Below the pieces are notes generated by a model. The model was not told the DNA's origin. It worked only from the letters and a program-made list of their open reading frames with translations, and searched no databases. A stretch of DNA of 10,875 bases from Desulfobacterales bacterium (GTDB lineage Bacteria; Desulfobacterota; Desulfobacteria; Desulfobacterales; UBA5852): positions 1 through 10,875 of the forward strand of contig JAERRP010000025.1 in the NCBI GenBank assembly GCA_016735415.1, read 5' to 3'. This document shows positions 1 to 8,500 of the stretch, in pieces. A program made the position numbers and the translations under genes. Numbering within the stretch: the first letter of the stretch is position 1; every line of letters begins with the position of its first letter.

Positions 1-818
1 GGGCGTTTCCGCCACCAGTCCGGGAGCCGCACCAGGATTCCGCTTTCCTCGAGAAAGGGCACGTTCTTGAGAAGGTGGTAAGCCTCGGCCGGCGTCCACG
101 CCAGGGGATGAAAAACATCTCCGGAATTGACCATCTCCCTGACAAAGTCGATCTTCTCGGATGCCCGATATACGGGTTCAAGCAGATTGATCAGCTCCTT
201 CTTGTTTCGTTCACCCGCATATTCCTGAAGCGCTTTGCCCAGGGGACGGTATTGCACGCGCCCTCCCTTGGAAAGGCTGGGCGCGTAGGTCGCCAGAAAC
301 GCGAACGGCAGTTCAGGGTCGCGCTTGTTCTCCGCAAGGTGAAAACAGACACGTCCGACCTGGTGCCAGATTGCAGCGTGTTTCTTCAGCCACACGGACA
401 GGCCGTCTTTTGACGCGGCGACCTCTTTCCGCGCCCAAGCGTCCAAATCAACCCAAAGGTCACGAAAGATCTTGATTTTTAAGTACTCTCCTCCCTGCAT
501 GGGCGGAGCGGAGAGCAGCATGGTGGCCAGCTCGGATTCAAAAGGCGGCTCAATCGGGGGGAGCGGTTTCCCGACGGATTCGGGCCTGCGGCAGAGCTGT
601 GTCAGGTAGCGGCGGGCGAAATCCCGCCAATAGGAGAAAGATGACGGCGGCGGTGCATCCGGCTTTGTGGCGGCGAGCGCGAAAAGGCCCTCAGCCGAGG
701 ATGACGAAAAGGCGGCCGCGACCCTCTTCATCCAGGCGTCGGGTGCCGCCTCGGTATCGTTGCTGCCTTCCAACAGGCGAAGGCGACCGGTAGGTGTCAG
801 TTTAAGATCGTAGTCCAT
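1..818 (-). CDS. SNF2-family DEAD/DEAH-box helicase, N-terminal part only (runs off the left edge)
   Basis: Translating the minus strand from the ATG at 818 gives an unbroken frame of 272 codons to base 1, so the C-terminus and all helicase motor motifs lie outside the window. The start MDYDLKLTPTGRLRLLEG and the stretch near residues 244-269 (AYHLLKNVPFLEESGILVRLPDWW) match, from memory, the N-terminal region of large bacterial SNF2/Swi2 proteins that carry the SNF2_N_2 (DUF3670) domain ahead of an ATPase motor. Such proteins are thought to translocate on double-stranded DNA or remodel nucleoprotein. The start is supported by AGGA five bases upstream, which overlaps the stop codon of the small ORF before it. 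This stretch is G+C rich (38 of 60 at 601-660). Relatives are often found near SWIM zinc-finger proteins and the MSEYQYYEF family seen at 1857. No Walker motifs are visible here, so the assignment rests on the N-terminal similarity alone. Confidence 0.88.
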   Translation of the reverse strand, partial: MDYDLKLTPTGRLRLLEGSNDTEAAPDAWMKRVAAAFSSSSAEGLFALAATKPDAPPPSSFSYWRDFARRYLTQLCRRPESVGKPLPPIEPPFESELATMLLSAPPMQGGEYLKIKIFRDLWVDLDAWARKEVAASKDGLSVWLKKHAAIWHQVGRVCFHLAENKRDPELPFAFLATYAPSLSKGGRVQYRPLGKALQEYAGERNKKELINLLEPVYRASEKIDFVREMVNSGDVFHPLAWTPAEAYHLLKNVPFLEESGILVRLPDWWRKR

Positions 819-825
819 GCCATTC

Positions 826-1074
826 CTAAATCGCCTGCCGGTTCAAGTTTTTGCGCATGTTGAAGCGGTCGTCTTTCCGCAGCATCACCAGATCATCATC
901 CAGGCCGTGCCGTAGGATGTCCAGGCAGGGCGAGAAGGAGACCACCTGTTTAGCTGAAATGTGGGCTGATCGGAAGGGGAAAATGATTGGGTCCCCGATA
1001 CGCGGTGGCATCCTCGTCTCCGCATGTTCCATCGACACGAAGCACATAGCCATAGCAGCTATGGTGGCGCTCAT
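826..1074 (-). CDS. Small unassigned ORF (82 aa), possibly real
   Basis: I do not recognise this protein. It begins MSATIAAMAM and ends NMRKNLNRQAI, with a moderately charged second half (LRHGLDDDLVMLRKDD) and no signal peptide or membrane segment beyond a short hydrophobic start. It is listed for its placement. The ATG overlaps the stop of the preceding frame as ATGA, GAGG lies 7 bases upstream, and its TAG stop forms part of the ribosome binding site of the helicase at 818. This is how operon genes are normally spaced. Against it, the composition is not clearly protein-like and no family is evident. It may instead be degraded sequence between two conserved neighbours. Confidence 0.35.
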   Translation of the reverse strand: MSATIAAMAMCFVSMEHAETRMPPRIGDPIIFPFRSAHISAKQVVSFSPCLDILRHGLDDDLVMLRKDDRFNMRKNLNRQAI

Positions 1075-1242
1075 CGAAAGACCTCATGAAGCGGATGCGG
1101 GGCGGACAGCCACGATACGACCCGGCCAAGAATCTTTATCCGTGCCTGCTGATTTTTGCCGATAAGAGGCAGTTTAAGGAGCCTCGGCATCTCATCCTGA
1201 GGCAAGCCATCAATCCATCTCCTGTTGTGAAGGCCCCTCGTC
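1071..1242 (-). pseudogene. Probable out-of-frame C-terminal remnant of the MSEYQYYEF-family gene
   Basis: After the TAA at 1243-1245, the frame shifted relative to the upstream gene reads RWIDGLPQDEMPRLLKL from about 1220 and stays open to the TGA at 1071. Members of the upstream family, as I recall them, continue past this point with a W-I-x-x-L-P-x-x-E-x-x-x-L-L segment. The sequence therefore suggests that one ancestral gene has acquired a stop and a frameshift, leaving this tail untranslated or poorly translated. Reading through the TAA in the original frame gives DEGPSQQEMD and then a second stop, so at least two changes would be needed. The alternative is that it is chance coding-like sequence or a separate very short gene. 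I see no convincing start codon with a ribosome site for this piece alone. Confidence 0.4.
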
Positions 1243-1857
1243 TTACGAGGCCGGGTTGCCCATGCCGGCACCCGCCAGCAGATCCCTGTCCACCTCCAGA
1301 AATTCAGCCAGCGCCTGTTGGGACGAGGTCAAATTGCCCAATCCGCTCGCCGGCAGGGGCTCCATCTCATCGTCATCCATCATCTCCCCGCCCACGGCCG
1401 CCAGCCATCCGATGTAGAGGCTGCGCAAATCCCCGCGCAGCAATTCATCCCGCACCGGGGCAAGGCGCGTCATCCAGCCGCGGCCATCGTCCATCCCGAA
1501 GCGGTCGTAGTTCTGGGACTCCTCCAGACTCCAGGTAATAACCCAATGGGTTTTGGTGGCTTTGAAATCAAGAAGATAGCGCACCGCCATTGCCTTGGCC
1601 GTTTCTTTCGCCAGCGCTTCGATGGGCAGGCGCACCATAAAAATGGCCGTCATCCAGTTGGCCACATAAACATGGACGTCGAAATACCGCTGCATCAATT
1701 TATCCGGTTTGCCTTTGAAATCTCCCCAATTGTATTCATTTGTGAAGCTGACCGGCGTGATATGGGCCCGGGTCGAGAGTTCCTTCAGGGCCGATATCTC
1801 CTTCGATGTCAATGGCCGGTCGATAGCAAGAAATTCGTAATACTGGTATTCGCTCAT
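1243..1857 (-). CDS. Conserved protein of unknown function, MSEYQYYEF family (204 aa)
   Basis: The family is recognised by its start MSEYQYYEFLAIDRPLT, the segment SFTNEYNWGDFKG (about residues 38-50) and the following MQRYFDVHVYVANW. I know these from uncharacterised bacterial proteins usually encoded beside SNF2-type helicases and SWIM zinc-finger proteins. No catalytic motif is apparent and the biochemical role is unknown. I place the start at 1857 because it reproduces the family N-terminus. An upstream in-frame ATG at 1902 would add 15 unrelated residues and overlap an inverted repeat. The ribosome site is weak (GGGAAAAAGAG). The protein ends GAGMGNPAS and is probably shorter than its relatives, because family-like sequence continues downstream in another frame. 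The spacer upstream holds two inverted repeats, so it is likely transcribed separately from the defence operon. Confidence 0.82.
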   Translation of the reverse strand: MSEYQYYEFLAIDRPLTSKEISALKELSTRAHITPVSFTNEYNWGDFKGKPDKLMQRYFDVHVYVANWMTAIFMVRLPIEALAKETAKAMAVRYLLDFKATKTHWVITWSLEESQNYDRFGMDDGRGWMTRLAPVRDELLRGDLRSLYIGWLAAVGGEMMDDDEMEPLPASGLGNLTSSQQALAEFLEVDRDLLAGAGMGNPAS

Positions 1858-1870
1858 TGCTCTTTTTCCC

Positions 1871-1900
1871 GGCAGTTGTTGAAAAAATGCAACAGTTGCC
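1871..1900. repeat. Imperfect inverted repeat in the leader of the MSEYQYYEF-family gene
   Basis: GGCAGTTGTTG (1871-1881) and CAACAGTTGCC (1890-1900) are 11-base arms separated by 8 bases. Two of 11 positions mismatch as DNA, and both would be G-U wobbles in plus-strand RNA. The right arm contains the short perfect palindrome GCAACAGTTGC (1889-1899). The repeat lies 14-43 bases before the start codon at 1857, so it could be an operator or a leader hairpin affecting translation. No T-tract follows on either strand, so it does not look like an intrinsic terminator. Confidence 0.5.
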
Positions 1901-1936
1901 ATTCATCTCAATCAGAAACCGTCGGCCATAGATATT

Positions 1937-1954
1937 CAACCAACGACTTGGTTG
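1937..1954. repeat. Perfect 7-bp inverted repeat (hairpin) in the spacer after the defence operon
   Basis: CAACCAA, a 4-base loop CGAC, then TTGGTTG form a perfect short stem. It lies between the end of the 54-aa ORF (1994) and the gene starting at 1857. It is A+T rich and lacks a following U-run on either strand, so it could be a weak or factor-assisted terminator, a transcript-processing signal or a protein-binding site. Its left arm overlaps a 9-base sequence that recurs near the right edge of the window. Confidence 0.45.
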
Positions 1955-1993
1955 CTTGTCCACAGTCCGTAACGATCAGCCTTTTTTATCTGT

Positions 1994-2158
1994 TTAATCT
2001 TGTGGTTGGGAAATTTTGGACATGTCTTCATTCCATCTTCGAAGAAAGCTTTCTTCACCATCATCTCCAGATACAAGCCAATCTATCCGTTGGGCCATTG
2101 CTTCAGCCATGCGAAGCGTCAGCATAGCTTCTTTGAATTTCTCAATGATTACAGGCAT
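1994..2158 (-). CDS. Small acidic/helical protein (54 aa), last gene of the defence operon
   Basis: I do not recognise this protein. The frame begins MPVIIEKFKEAMLTLRM, runs through AEAMAQRIDWLVSG, then GDDGEESFLRRWNEDM, and stops at TAA 1994-1996. It looks predominantly helical and amphipathic, with charged residues spaced every 3-4 positions, and has no signal peptide or membrane segment. The ATG at 2158 is 17 bases after the DUF499 stop, so it would be cotranscribed. No good Shine-Dalgarno site precedes it, so translation may depend on the upstream gene. A long frame on the opposite strand covers the same bases, but the minus-strand reading has a more natural amino-acid composition and follows operon orientation. 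If real, it may be a small partner or regulator of the ATPase. Confidence 0.5.
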   Translation of the reverse strand: MPVIIEKFKEAMLTLRMAEAMAQRIDWLVSGDDGEESFLRRWNEDMSKISQPQD

Positions 2159-2175
2159 CGTAAATCGACAGTTTT

Positions 2176-5100
2176 CTATTTTTCGAATTGAAACGCATCA
2201 TTGATATCGCTCAGCAGCAGATTTATCGATTGTACTGTTTCGTCGTCCGGTTGGGTTTCTCCATCCCCAATTTCAACCTGAACTCGAAAGGACATGGGGA
2301 TATTTGCTTTATTCTTTAGTTCGAGCAATCTTGGCATGATGTCGCCCAGGTCTTGAATCTCGGCAGGCTTTAATTCGCTGCGAGCAACAAGTATGTTGGA
2401 ACCTGTCTCGATTCCACCGAAACCCGATTCAAACTCATTAATGCCGGCACCTGAACCAGAGACAGTAGCGGCCTTTAGTTTAATGCCTTGTGCGGACGGG
2501 TACTCACAGGGCCATTTCCCGGATTTGGGATCAAGTTGAGTGAAACGAGCATTCAGCGAAGCTGAAATCACATCGCTCACGGTTTTCCATGGCAATGTTT
2601 GACCTGCCTTCTGAGAAAGCGCGGTGGCGATGGAAAGTGCTGTAGCTTCCTCATCCGTCCACGCTTGAGGTAAAGTCTCCGGCAATATCTCGGCTGCCAT
2701 AATCTGAACAGGAGGCTGTTGGAGCAACGCCTGTTCTGTAAGCACTCCCGCCGGGATCGGTTCTGCAAGAATGCTGGCCGGACCATTGGTCAGCCAGAGT
2801 GAGCCGGATTCGACGGCTTGTGTGACGGAGGTTTTAACGACATCGTTTGCTGCCTTGGGAATTGGCAGTGGTTCCATATATCCATCCCGTTGAACCTGAA
2901 CGACATTTGTGCCGTTAAAATAATCCATTACAGCCTGAACGGGTATTGCATTCTTATCCCAAAGATCAGGCAATTGTTCCGGCTCCAGTAGCATCGATTC
3001 GATTTCCTCCAACTCTGCGGCTTCTGACAATACCAATTCGAGGAGAGGGTCTTTCATCGCCGTTTCATCCGGACGCGAATACCACCAAGTCCGGGCTGAA
3101 CCATCAGGACGCGTTAAGCGCAAGACAAATGCACCCATCTCGCAACCTTCGGTCAGCGTATCGATGATCGCCTGGGCTTTAAGCATTTTGGGTAAATGGG
3201 GCAGCTGTGCAAAGGAACCGGACAAGTCCTTTACCCGTCGGCTCGTTTCGCCCTCCCGCCACAAATCGTAAGGACCTTCCGGCAACAGCGCTTCTGCCGA
3301 GATCGATGAATCCTGAACGCGAGAACGCGGATCGTTCTTTATAATGGTGAAATGAGGTTCGTCGGTCACATTGATCTTAAATGCCTGTACCTCATTTTTA
3401 TCCGACACCGTTACTACCGTGCAGTAAGTCTGTCTGATTGCATCCGGAATGCGTCCCTTGGCTTTATCGAGATTAATGGTGAGTGTCTGCATTCGTGCGA
3501 CATCCACATTGCCTTCCTTCTGTTGCTCCTTGAGATTGACACCCACTTGTTCCCACGCCAGATAGTCACGGACACTCGCAGAGGCAACCTCGAGACCGTC
3601 TTTTGAAGGTGCCAGGAGAATGACGGCATTTCGGTAAACACGGGGTTTTTCAGGTCCTGTGGTTTCATCCAGATACCTTTTGGCCTGCGGGCTGGGTTTG
3701 CCAGAATCGCTTGCCCCGCCAGGCCCCAGAATGCCGTAGTGGAAAAGACCGTCGTCTTCAATATCCCGGGGTTTCGCAGGCAGGGTATGCACCCGAACAC
3801 CAGCTGCATTGGCTCCCGTTGACAGTGTCTTAGTCTTCCCGATTTCATCCAACAACCGAGCGTGAACCACATCATCGGAAACTCGGCTCACAGCGACGGC
3901 ATGCATTTGAGTGAGATTCGGCCGGTTACCCAGGCGCCATGTCCCCGGCAACTCATTCTCGTTGGAAGCTGTATTTTGATCATCCAACCAGAAGCTGACT
4001 TGGGACCAGCGCAATAGCCCTTTTTCGAACTCGATTTTGTCCGGGCGGTTGGGAGCGATCAGCACTGCCAGGTCGCGTGTCCTGGCATTCTGACCGATGG
4101 GTTGTGAATGCAGGAATGTGGTAATTATCGCTTGCTCCACTTCACGAAAGCGCAGTCCAACAGAATCACGTTGAATATCCCGCGCTCGTCCCAACTCGCC
4201 TTCTATAATACCCGTCCAGGCCTGTTGTTTACCTTCGTGTTCTTCAGTATCCGCAACCGTCACCAGCTCGCGCATGGCATCTGACAATCCCGCCAAACCT
4301 GGTTGTGTTAGAAAAACACATGAACCTACCAGAGGGCTGGTGTCCCATTTCTCGGCCTCGCGTAGCGCCAATGCAAAAGTGCGCAATACGCCTCTTGCTT
4401 TTTGAAAACGATCTAATTGCGTCCACTTGGTATAAAAAACTTCGGTTAAATCTGGATGGAAAGGAAAGCTCCAAAGAAACCTCGCTTCGGCATCCGCCCC
4501 CTGTCCACGGGTTTGCTCGTCTAAGTCAAAAAGTCCTTTGAGAGCGGCCTGAACATGAGGACGGAAGGCATTATGATCCTTGATCGATTCCGGCGTAAAG
4601 AAACGGCGGCGCAAGACTTCCGCCACGTCCTCCTTGACAACCGGTTCGACAGCTTCCTCGCGTTGTCTCTGGAAGATGTCGTAAAGCTCGCCCTGAAGTC
4701 GCCGCCCGAAGGCATCGGTCTTTAGCGGATCGCTTGCTAACAAAGATGCCACGATGCAGCATTGATCCACTTTGGTCGCTGCTTGGGTCAGGTACTGAAA
4801 AAAATTGATGATCCGGTCATTCCATTTGACGTCCGAGGCCACCTTCTCGCGAACGTACATCAGTACTTCGTCAATGAGCACAAGAACGCCTATCCCTTCT
4901 TCAACCGGGATTTTCAGCAATTCGATAAGTAGGTTGGTGGCCGGTGCCGACTTGCGTTCCTCTGCTTTGTTCTCAGGATGAAGAATTTTAAGACCTGCAT
5001 CGCCCGCCACCTGATAGGCCAAAACACTCCAAGGTTGCTTGAGCATCCTTTTTTGACCGTCTGGCGCAGGAACTTCCATTCCTTTTTCGATATCCAGATA

Positions 5101-5511
5101 ATCGAAGCAAATACAGACTACACGCGCTTTGGTTGGTGCTTGACCAATATGAGCCTTGAATTCGTCAACAGCCGTTAAAGTCGGGAGATTTTCTGGATCG
5201 GCCATCAAATGCCGCAATGTAATCAAAGTATGCGTCTTACCGCCACCGTAGGTCAACTCGAGTTGGCGAACAGCCTTATCATTCTTGCCTGCCACTCGAA
5301 GGGTTACGTCTCGCACCAATTGACGTAAATTATATGTTGGATACGTTAGCGCAAAAAAATGTTCCGGATTTTCATAAGTCGGTCGTTCGCCGCGCTGCAT
5401 TAGAACGTCATAAAGATCCGCCGCGAACATATTCAGAGGAAGCTCGCCTGATTTCAGGTCGTCACGCAAAACCACGACTTCATGCCAACTTTTCCATGGA
5501 TTTTTCGCCAT
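2176..5511 (-). CDS. DUF499-domain AAA+ ATPase (COG1483-like), 1111 aa
   Basis: This is a large predicted cytoplasmic P-loop ATPase. Its N-terminus reads PWKSWHEVVV...FAADLYDVL, the typical DUF499 opening. Walker A is ELTYGGGKTH (residues 85-94, Lys92). Walker B is VLVLIDEV (209-216, Asp214-Glu215). A likely sensor strand CCIVASLLASD (251-261) is followed by an arginine-rich segment FGRRLQ. The long C-terminal half (about residues 350-1111) has no motif I can name and presumably holds the substrate- or partner-binding parts. DUF499 proteins are known mainly from defence islands, where they sit beside DUF1156 methyltransferases, and their exact activity is not established. The ATG at 5511 has a strong AAGGAG 7 bases upstream and lies 14 bases after the methyltransferase stop. 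The length is normal for the family and I see no frameshift. Confidence 0.94.
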   Translation of the reverse strand: MAKNPWKSWHEVVVLRDDLKSGELPLNMFAADLYDVLMQRGERPTYENPEHFFALTYPTYNLRQLVRDVTLRVAGKNDKAVRQLELTYGGGKTHTLITLRHLMADPENLPTLTAVDEFKAHIGQAPTKARVVCICFDYLDIEKGMEVPAPDGQKRMLKQPWSVLAYQVAGDAGLKILHPENKAEERKSAPATNLLIELLKIPVEEGIGVLVLIDEVLMYVREKVASDVKWNDRIINFFQYLTQAATKVDQCCIVASLLASDPLKTDAFGRRLQGELYDIFQRQREEAVEPVVKEDVAEVLRRRFFTPESIKDHNAFRPHVQAALKGLFDLDEQTRGQGADAEARFLWSFPFHPDLTEVFYTKWTQLDRFQKARGVLRTFALALREAEKWDTSPLVGSCVFLTQPGLAGLSDAMRELVTVADTEEHEGKQQAWTGIIEGELGRARDIQRDSVGLRFREVEQAIITTFLHSQPIGQNARTRDLAVLIAPNRPDKIEFEKGLLRWSQVSFWLDDQNTASNENELPGTWRLGNRPNLTQMHAVAVSRVSDDVVHARLLDEIGKTKTLSTGANAAGVRVHTLPAKPRDIEDDGLFHYGILGPGGASDSGKPSPQAKRYLDETTGPEKPRVYRNAVILLAPSKDGLEVASASVRDYLAWEQVGVNLKEQQKEGNVDVARMQTLTINLDKAKGRIPDAIRQTYCTVVTVSDKNEVQAFKINVTDEPHFTIIKNDPRSRVQDSSISAEALLPEGPYDLWREGETSRRVKDLSGSFAQLPHLPKMLKAQAIIDTLTEGCEMGAFVLRLTRPDGSARTWWYSRPDETAMKDPLLELVLSEAAELEEIESMLLEPEQLPDLWDKNAIPVQAVMDYFNGTNVVQVQRDGYMEPLPIPKAANDVVKTSVTQAVESGSLWLTNGPASILAEPIPAGVLTEQALLQQPPVQIMAAEILPETLPQAWTDEEATALSIATALSQKAGQTLPWKTVSDVISASLNARFTQLDPKSGKWPCEYPSAQGIKLKAATVSGSGAGINEFESGFGGIETGSNILVARSELKPAEIQDLGDIMPRLLELKNKANIPMSFRVQVEIGDGETQPDDETVQSINLLLSDINDAFQFEK

Positions 5512-5525
5512 GTTATTGCTCCTTG

Positions 5526-8500
5526 TTAGTCCGCGATGACATCATCGACGAAGGCCAGTTTTTTTTGTGCATCGGGAACCGTTGCTCCTTTGGCCTGAAC
5601 ATGGTTGCTCAGGCTTTCCAAAAGAGACCTTTCCTCGCTGCCGCCATTGGAAAGCTCGATCAATGACTGCATCAGGCGTTTGAACAGCTCCTGGCGCCTC
5701 AGGCCGTTATCATCCAGGTATTCGTCCACCTGGTGAACATCACCTGCCCGCCACAAGTGCATTAAGCGATGGACCCGGTCAATCAGCGGGATGGGACGAC
5801 CGCTGGGGGCTTCATAGCCCATGGTGCGGCGCTTTCGCTGCACCCAGGTTTTCAATTTAATTTTGCTCCCCGAGCCACCATTTTCTTCAGGTTCTGTTTC
5901 GGCGTCCGGATCAGATGATTCCTCTTGGCTCGAATCTTTTGAAACGCTCCCCTTGTGCGACACTAAATCCCAGGCCGACTCCAAATCGCGGTCGGCCAGG
6001 CCGCAGGCCGTAGCATACAAAATACAGGCACCAGCTGGAGCCTCGTCTATACCAAAATCATGACGATGGAGCAGGTAATAGGCGGTGGGGGCGTCCATGC
6101 GATCAGCCGCGGCCATGTCCGAGTCCTCTTTTTCTCCTGTCAGCACTTGGCCGACCACAAAGTCCACGACCATGCGACGAACATGTGAGAGAAACTCACC
6201 AACGGACATCACTTCGCCCGGGGTGTTGGCCTTTTTGACGATGGGATGTTTGCTGTAAGCCTCCATAGCAGGCCCCGTTGCGGCCCACACAAAGTCCGGA
6301 CCTCGAATTCCGGCATCCCAGTAGTCACGCAGGCATTCGGTAATGTTGGTACGCATCTCTTCAAGAACCTTGTTGTCCCAGCCGGGACGGGCACTCATAG
6401 ATCGTTTTTTGCAAACGAGCCAAACGGAGGACGCCAACCTAGCGCCTTTGGCTGCCTTGTTGGGCATTTCTGTCTGTATTGGCCAACTTGAATCTACTAC
6501 AAAACCGGCTTTTATGATCGCGCTCACCAATGTTTCCCATGCATCGGGGTATTTGTTGGCAAACACTACAACGAATCTACCGGTATCCGATAGTGCATTA
6601 TAACCAGATTTGAAGGCCTCCGCCATTCCATCCTCGTACCATTGCTTCGCTTTTAGATGATCCCCTTTTCCTTTAGCAGCGTGTTGGATAATCTCGTCAT
6701 CTTTTATCGTATTTGTAGAAGAAAATTCGTCGGGAAAACGGTGGTGAAGAATCTGACGAAGCCAGACATAAAAGAAATCGCTTAAATCCGCATATGGAAT
6801 GGCATCATAGTAGGGAGGGTCGGTTACTATAATATCAACACCATGACCATAAGCATCCATTTTTCGCGCACTATCCCACTTAATTTGAACATTAGAATTC
6901 ACTCCTTTCACAGCGCAAAGAGCATGTTCGATATAACGAGATATCCATTCCACTGCATCGAGATAATTTCCAGTTGTAGACCCGAAAGGATTGACTTCGC
7001 AATAATCCCAGTTTACGCGAAGTGCATAACGCTGGAACGTGTTCGAAATTGTTTCGCGACCAATATCCCAATGGCACGGGGTACTATTCCTGTCAGCTAC
7101 TCTGTCGGTAGCAAGAGAAACTTCGGAAAATATTGCTTCGGAAAAAATATTTGTATAAGTTTTTGATAGTAAGTCTTGTAACCGAACTGTGCATTCAGCC
7201 AATATAGTCAAACATAGCCGCTGACGGTGGTTAAAAACTTTTTTAAAAGAATCAATGCCATAGCGTGTAAGGCCAGACAAACCGCGTGCATTTGGAGACG
7301 GTCTGTCCGACTCAATTGGAGCATCAAGAGTGGCACCTTTTCTGCTCTTGGATAGTATTTTTTGGCATTGTTCAAATGCTATAATCTCATTTGAGCCAAT
7401 TGACCGGTACAATTTACCTTTAGGTTCATTAGCTACAACTGCACACGGCACATCGCCCCAGGTTCCACTGGTTGCGGCGAATTGAATATCCTCCATCGTC
7501 ATTATAGTATCGCAACACGGACACTTTGCCCCTGCCCGTGACATGGTACCTTCACCGATCCGCTTGTCATGTTCCCGGTTCTGCGCTGCGTTGCCGCCAT
7601 GGGCGGGCACATCGTTTTGAATACCGAACTCGACGCCGCTCTTGCCGGCCTTAGGGGTCATCGTGAGCAACACACGTTTACGGACTTTTTTGCAAAGCCA
7701 TTGAGTTTTTAGAAGTGGCACTGTGGCTCGGCAGTTTTTGCACTTAATGGTCCTGGCCCAAAGATAGGCCACTGTTGGTTTGGACACCCAACGCGGATTG
7801 CGTTTGTCTTTAAGATATTCATTTGAGAATTCAGCATTTAACACATCAATGTCTGGCATGCAGACATCATCTAACGGAACTAAACGCATCGGCTGTTTTT
7901 CGTATGGATTGGGATGCTTGAGATCAAGGGGTTCGAAGTTGGCGTAAGTTGGATAGAATTGGGCCAATTCCTTGCGAGCCTGATTTAAGACCCATCGCCC
8001 CCAGGCGCGTACATGCCAGGCAAGATCGGCCTTGGGAATGCGCCCCGAGTCTCTCTTTTCCCATAGACTGAGTTGCGGTTCCGCTTTCTGGCGTTTGGTT
8101 TTTTTGGTTCGCCCAATAAGATGAGGATGCGCCTTATAAAACGCCTCCATGAAATCTTCATCTTCTACGATGAAATCGGGTAATGGATGTGTTTTGCCCG
8201 CCAGTTTCTGCGGGTACTCAAGGGTGCACTTTAGGATGAACCAAGCCACCGGATTGATGTCAACCGCTGTGGCTTCGCATCCCAACCGCATGGCCTCCAG
8301 CGGGATGGCGCCACCGCCGGCGAAAGGATCGAGCACCCGCGGTGCACGTCCTCCATAAGCCTTCTTAATTTCCTCACGAAACCAGGCCAACTCACTTTCA
8401 CGAAAGGCGACATCGCTGCGATGCTGTTCGATCTTCTTGCGACCGCCTGATTTGGGCTCCGTGCCGATCCATCTGAGCACACCGCCCTGTGTTTCTTCCT

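Noticed and set aside
1318..2127. Plus-strand open frame of 269 codons
   Set aside because: It lies opposite the MSEYQYYEF-family gene and the spacer, has a histidine/proline-rich composition typical of an antisense shadow, and resembles no family I know.
5559..5566. Run of eight A (minus strand) near the methyltransferase 3' end as a programmed frameshift site
   Set aside because: It encodes ordinary QKK codons in frame, and the shifted frame I checked stops within a few codons and does not join the DUF499 gene.
7231..7250. AAAAAAG slippery-like heptamer in the methyltransferase gene
   Set aside because: It is not in the phase needed for -1 slippage, and the conserved domains continue in the original frame after it.
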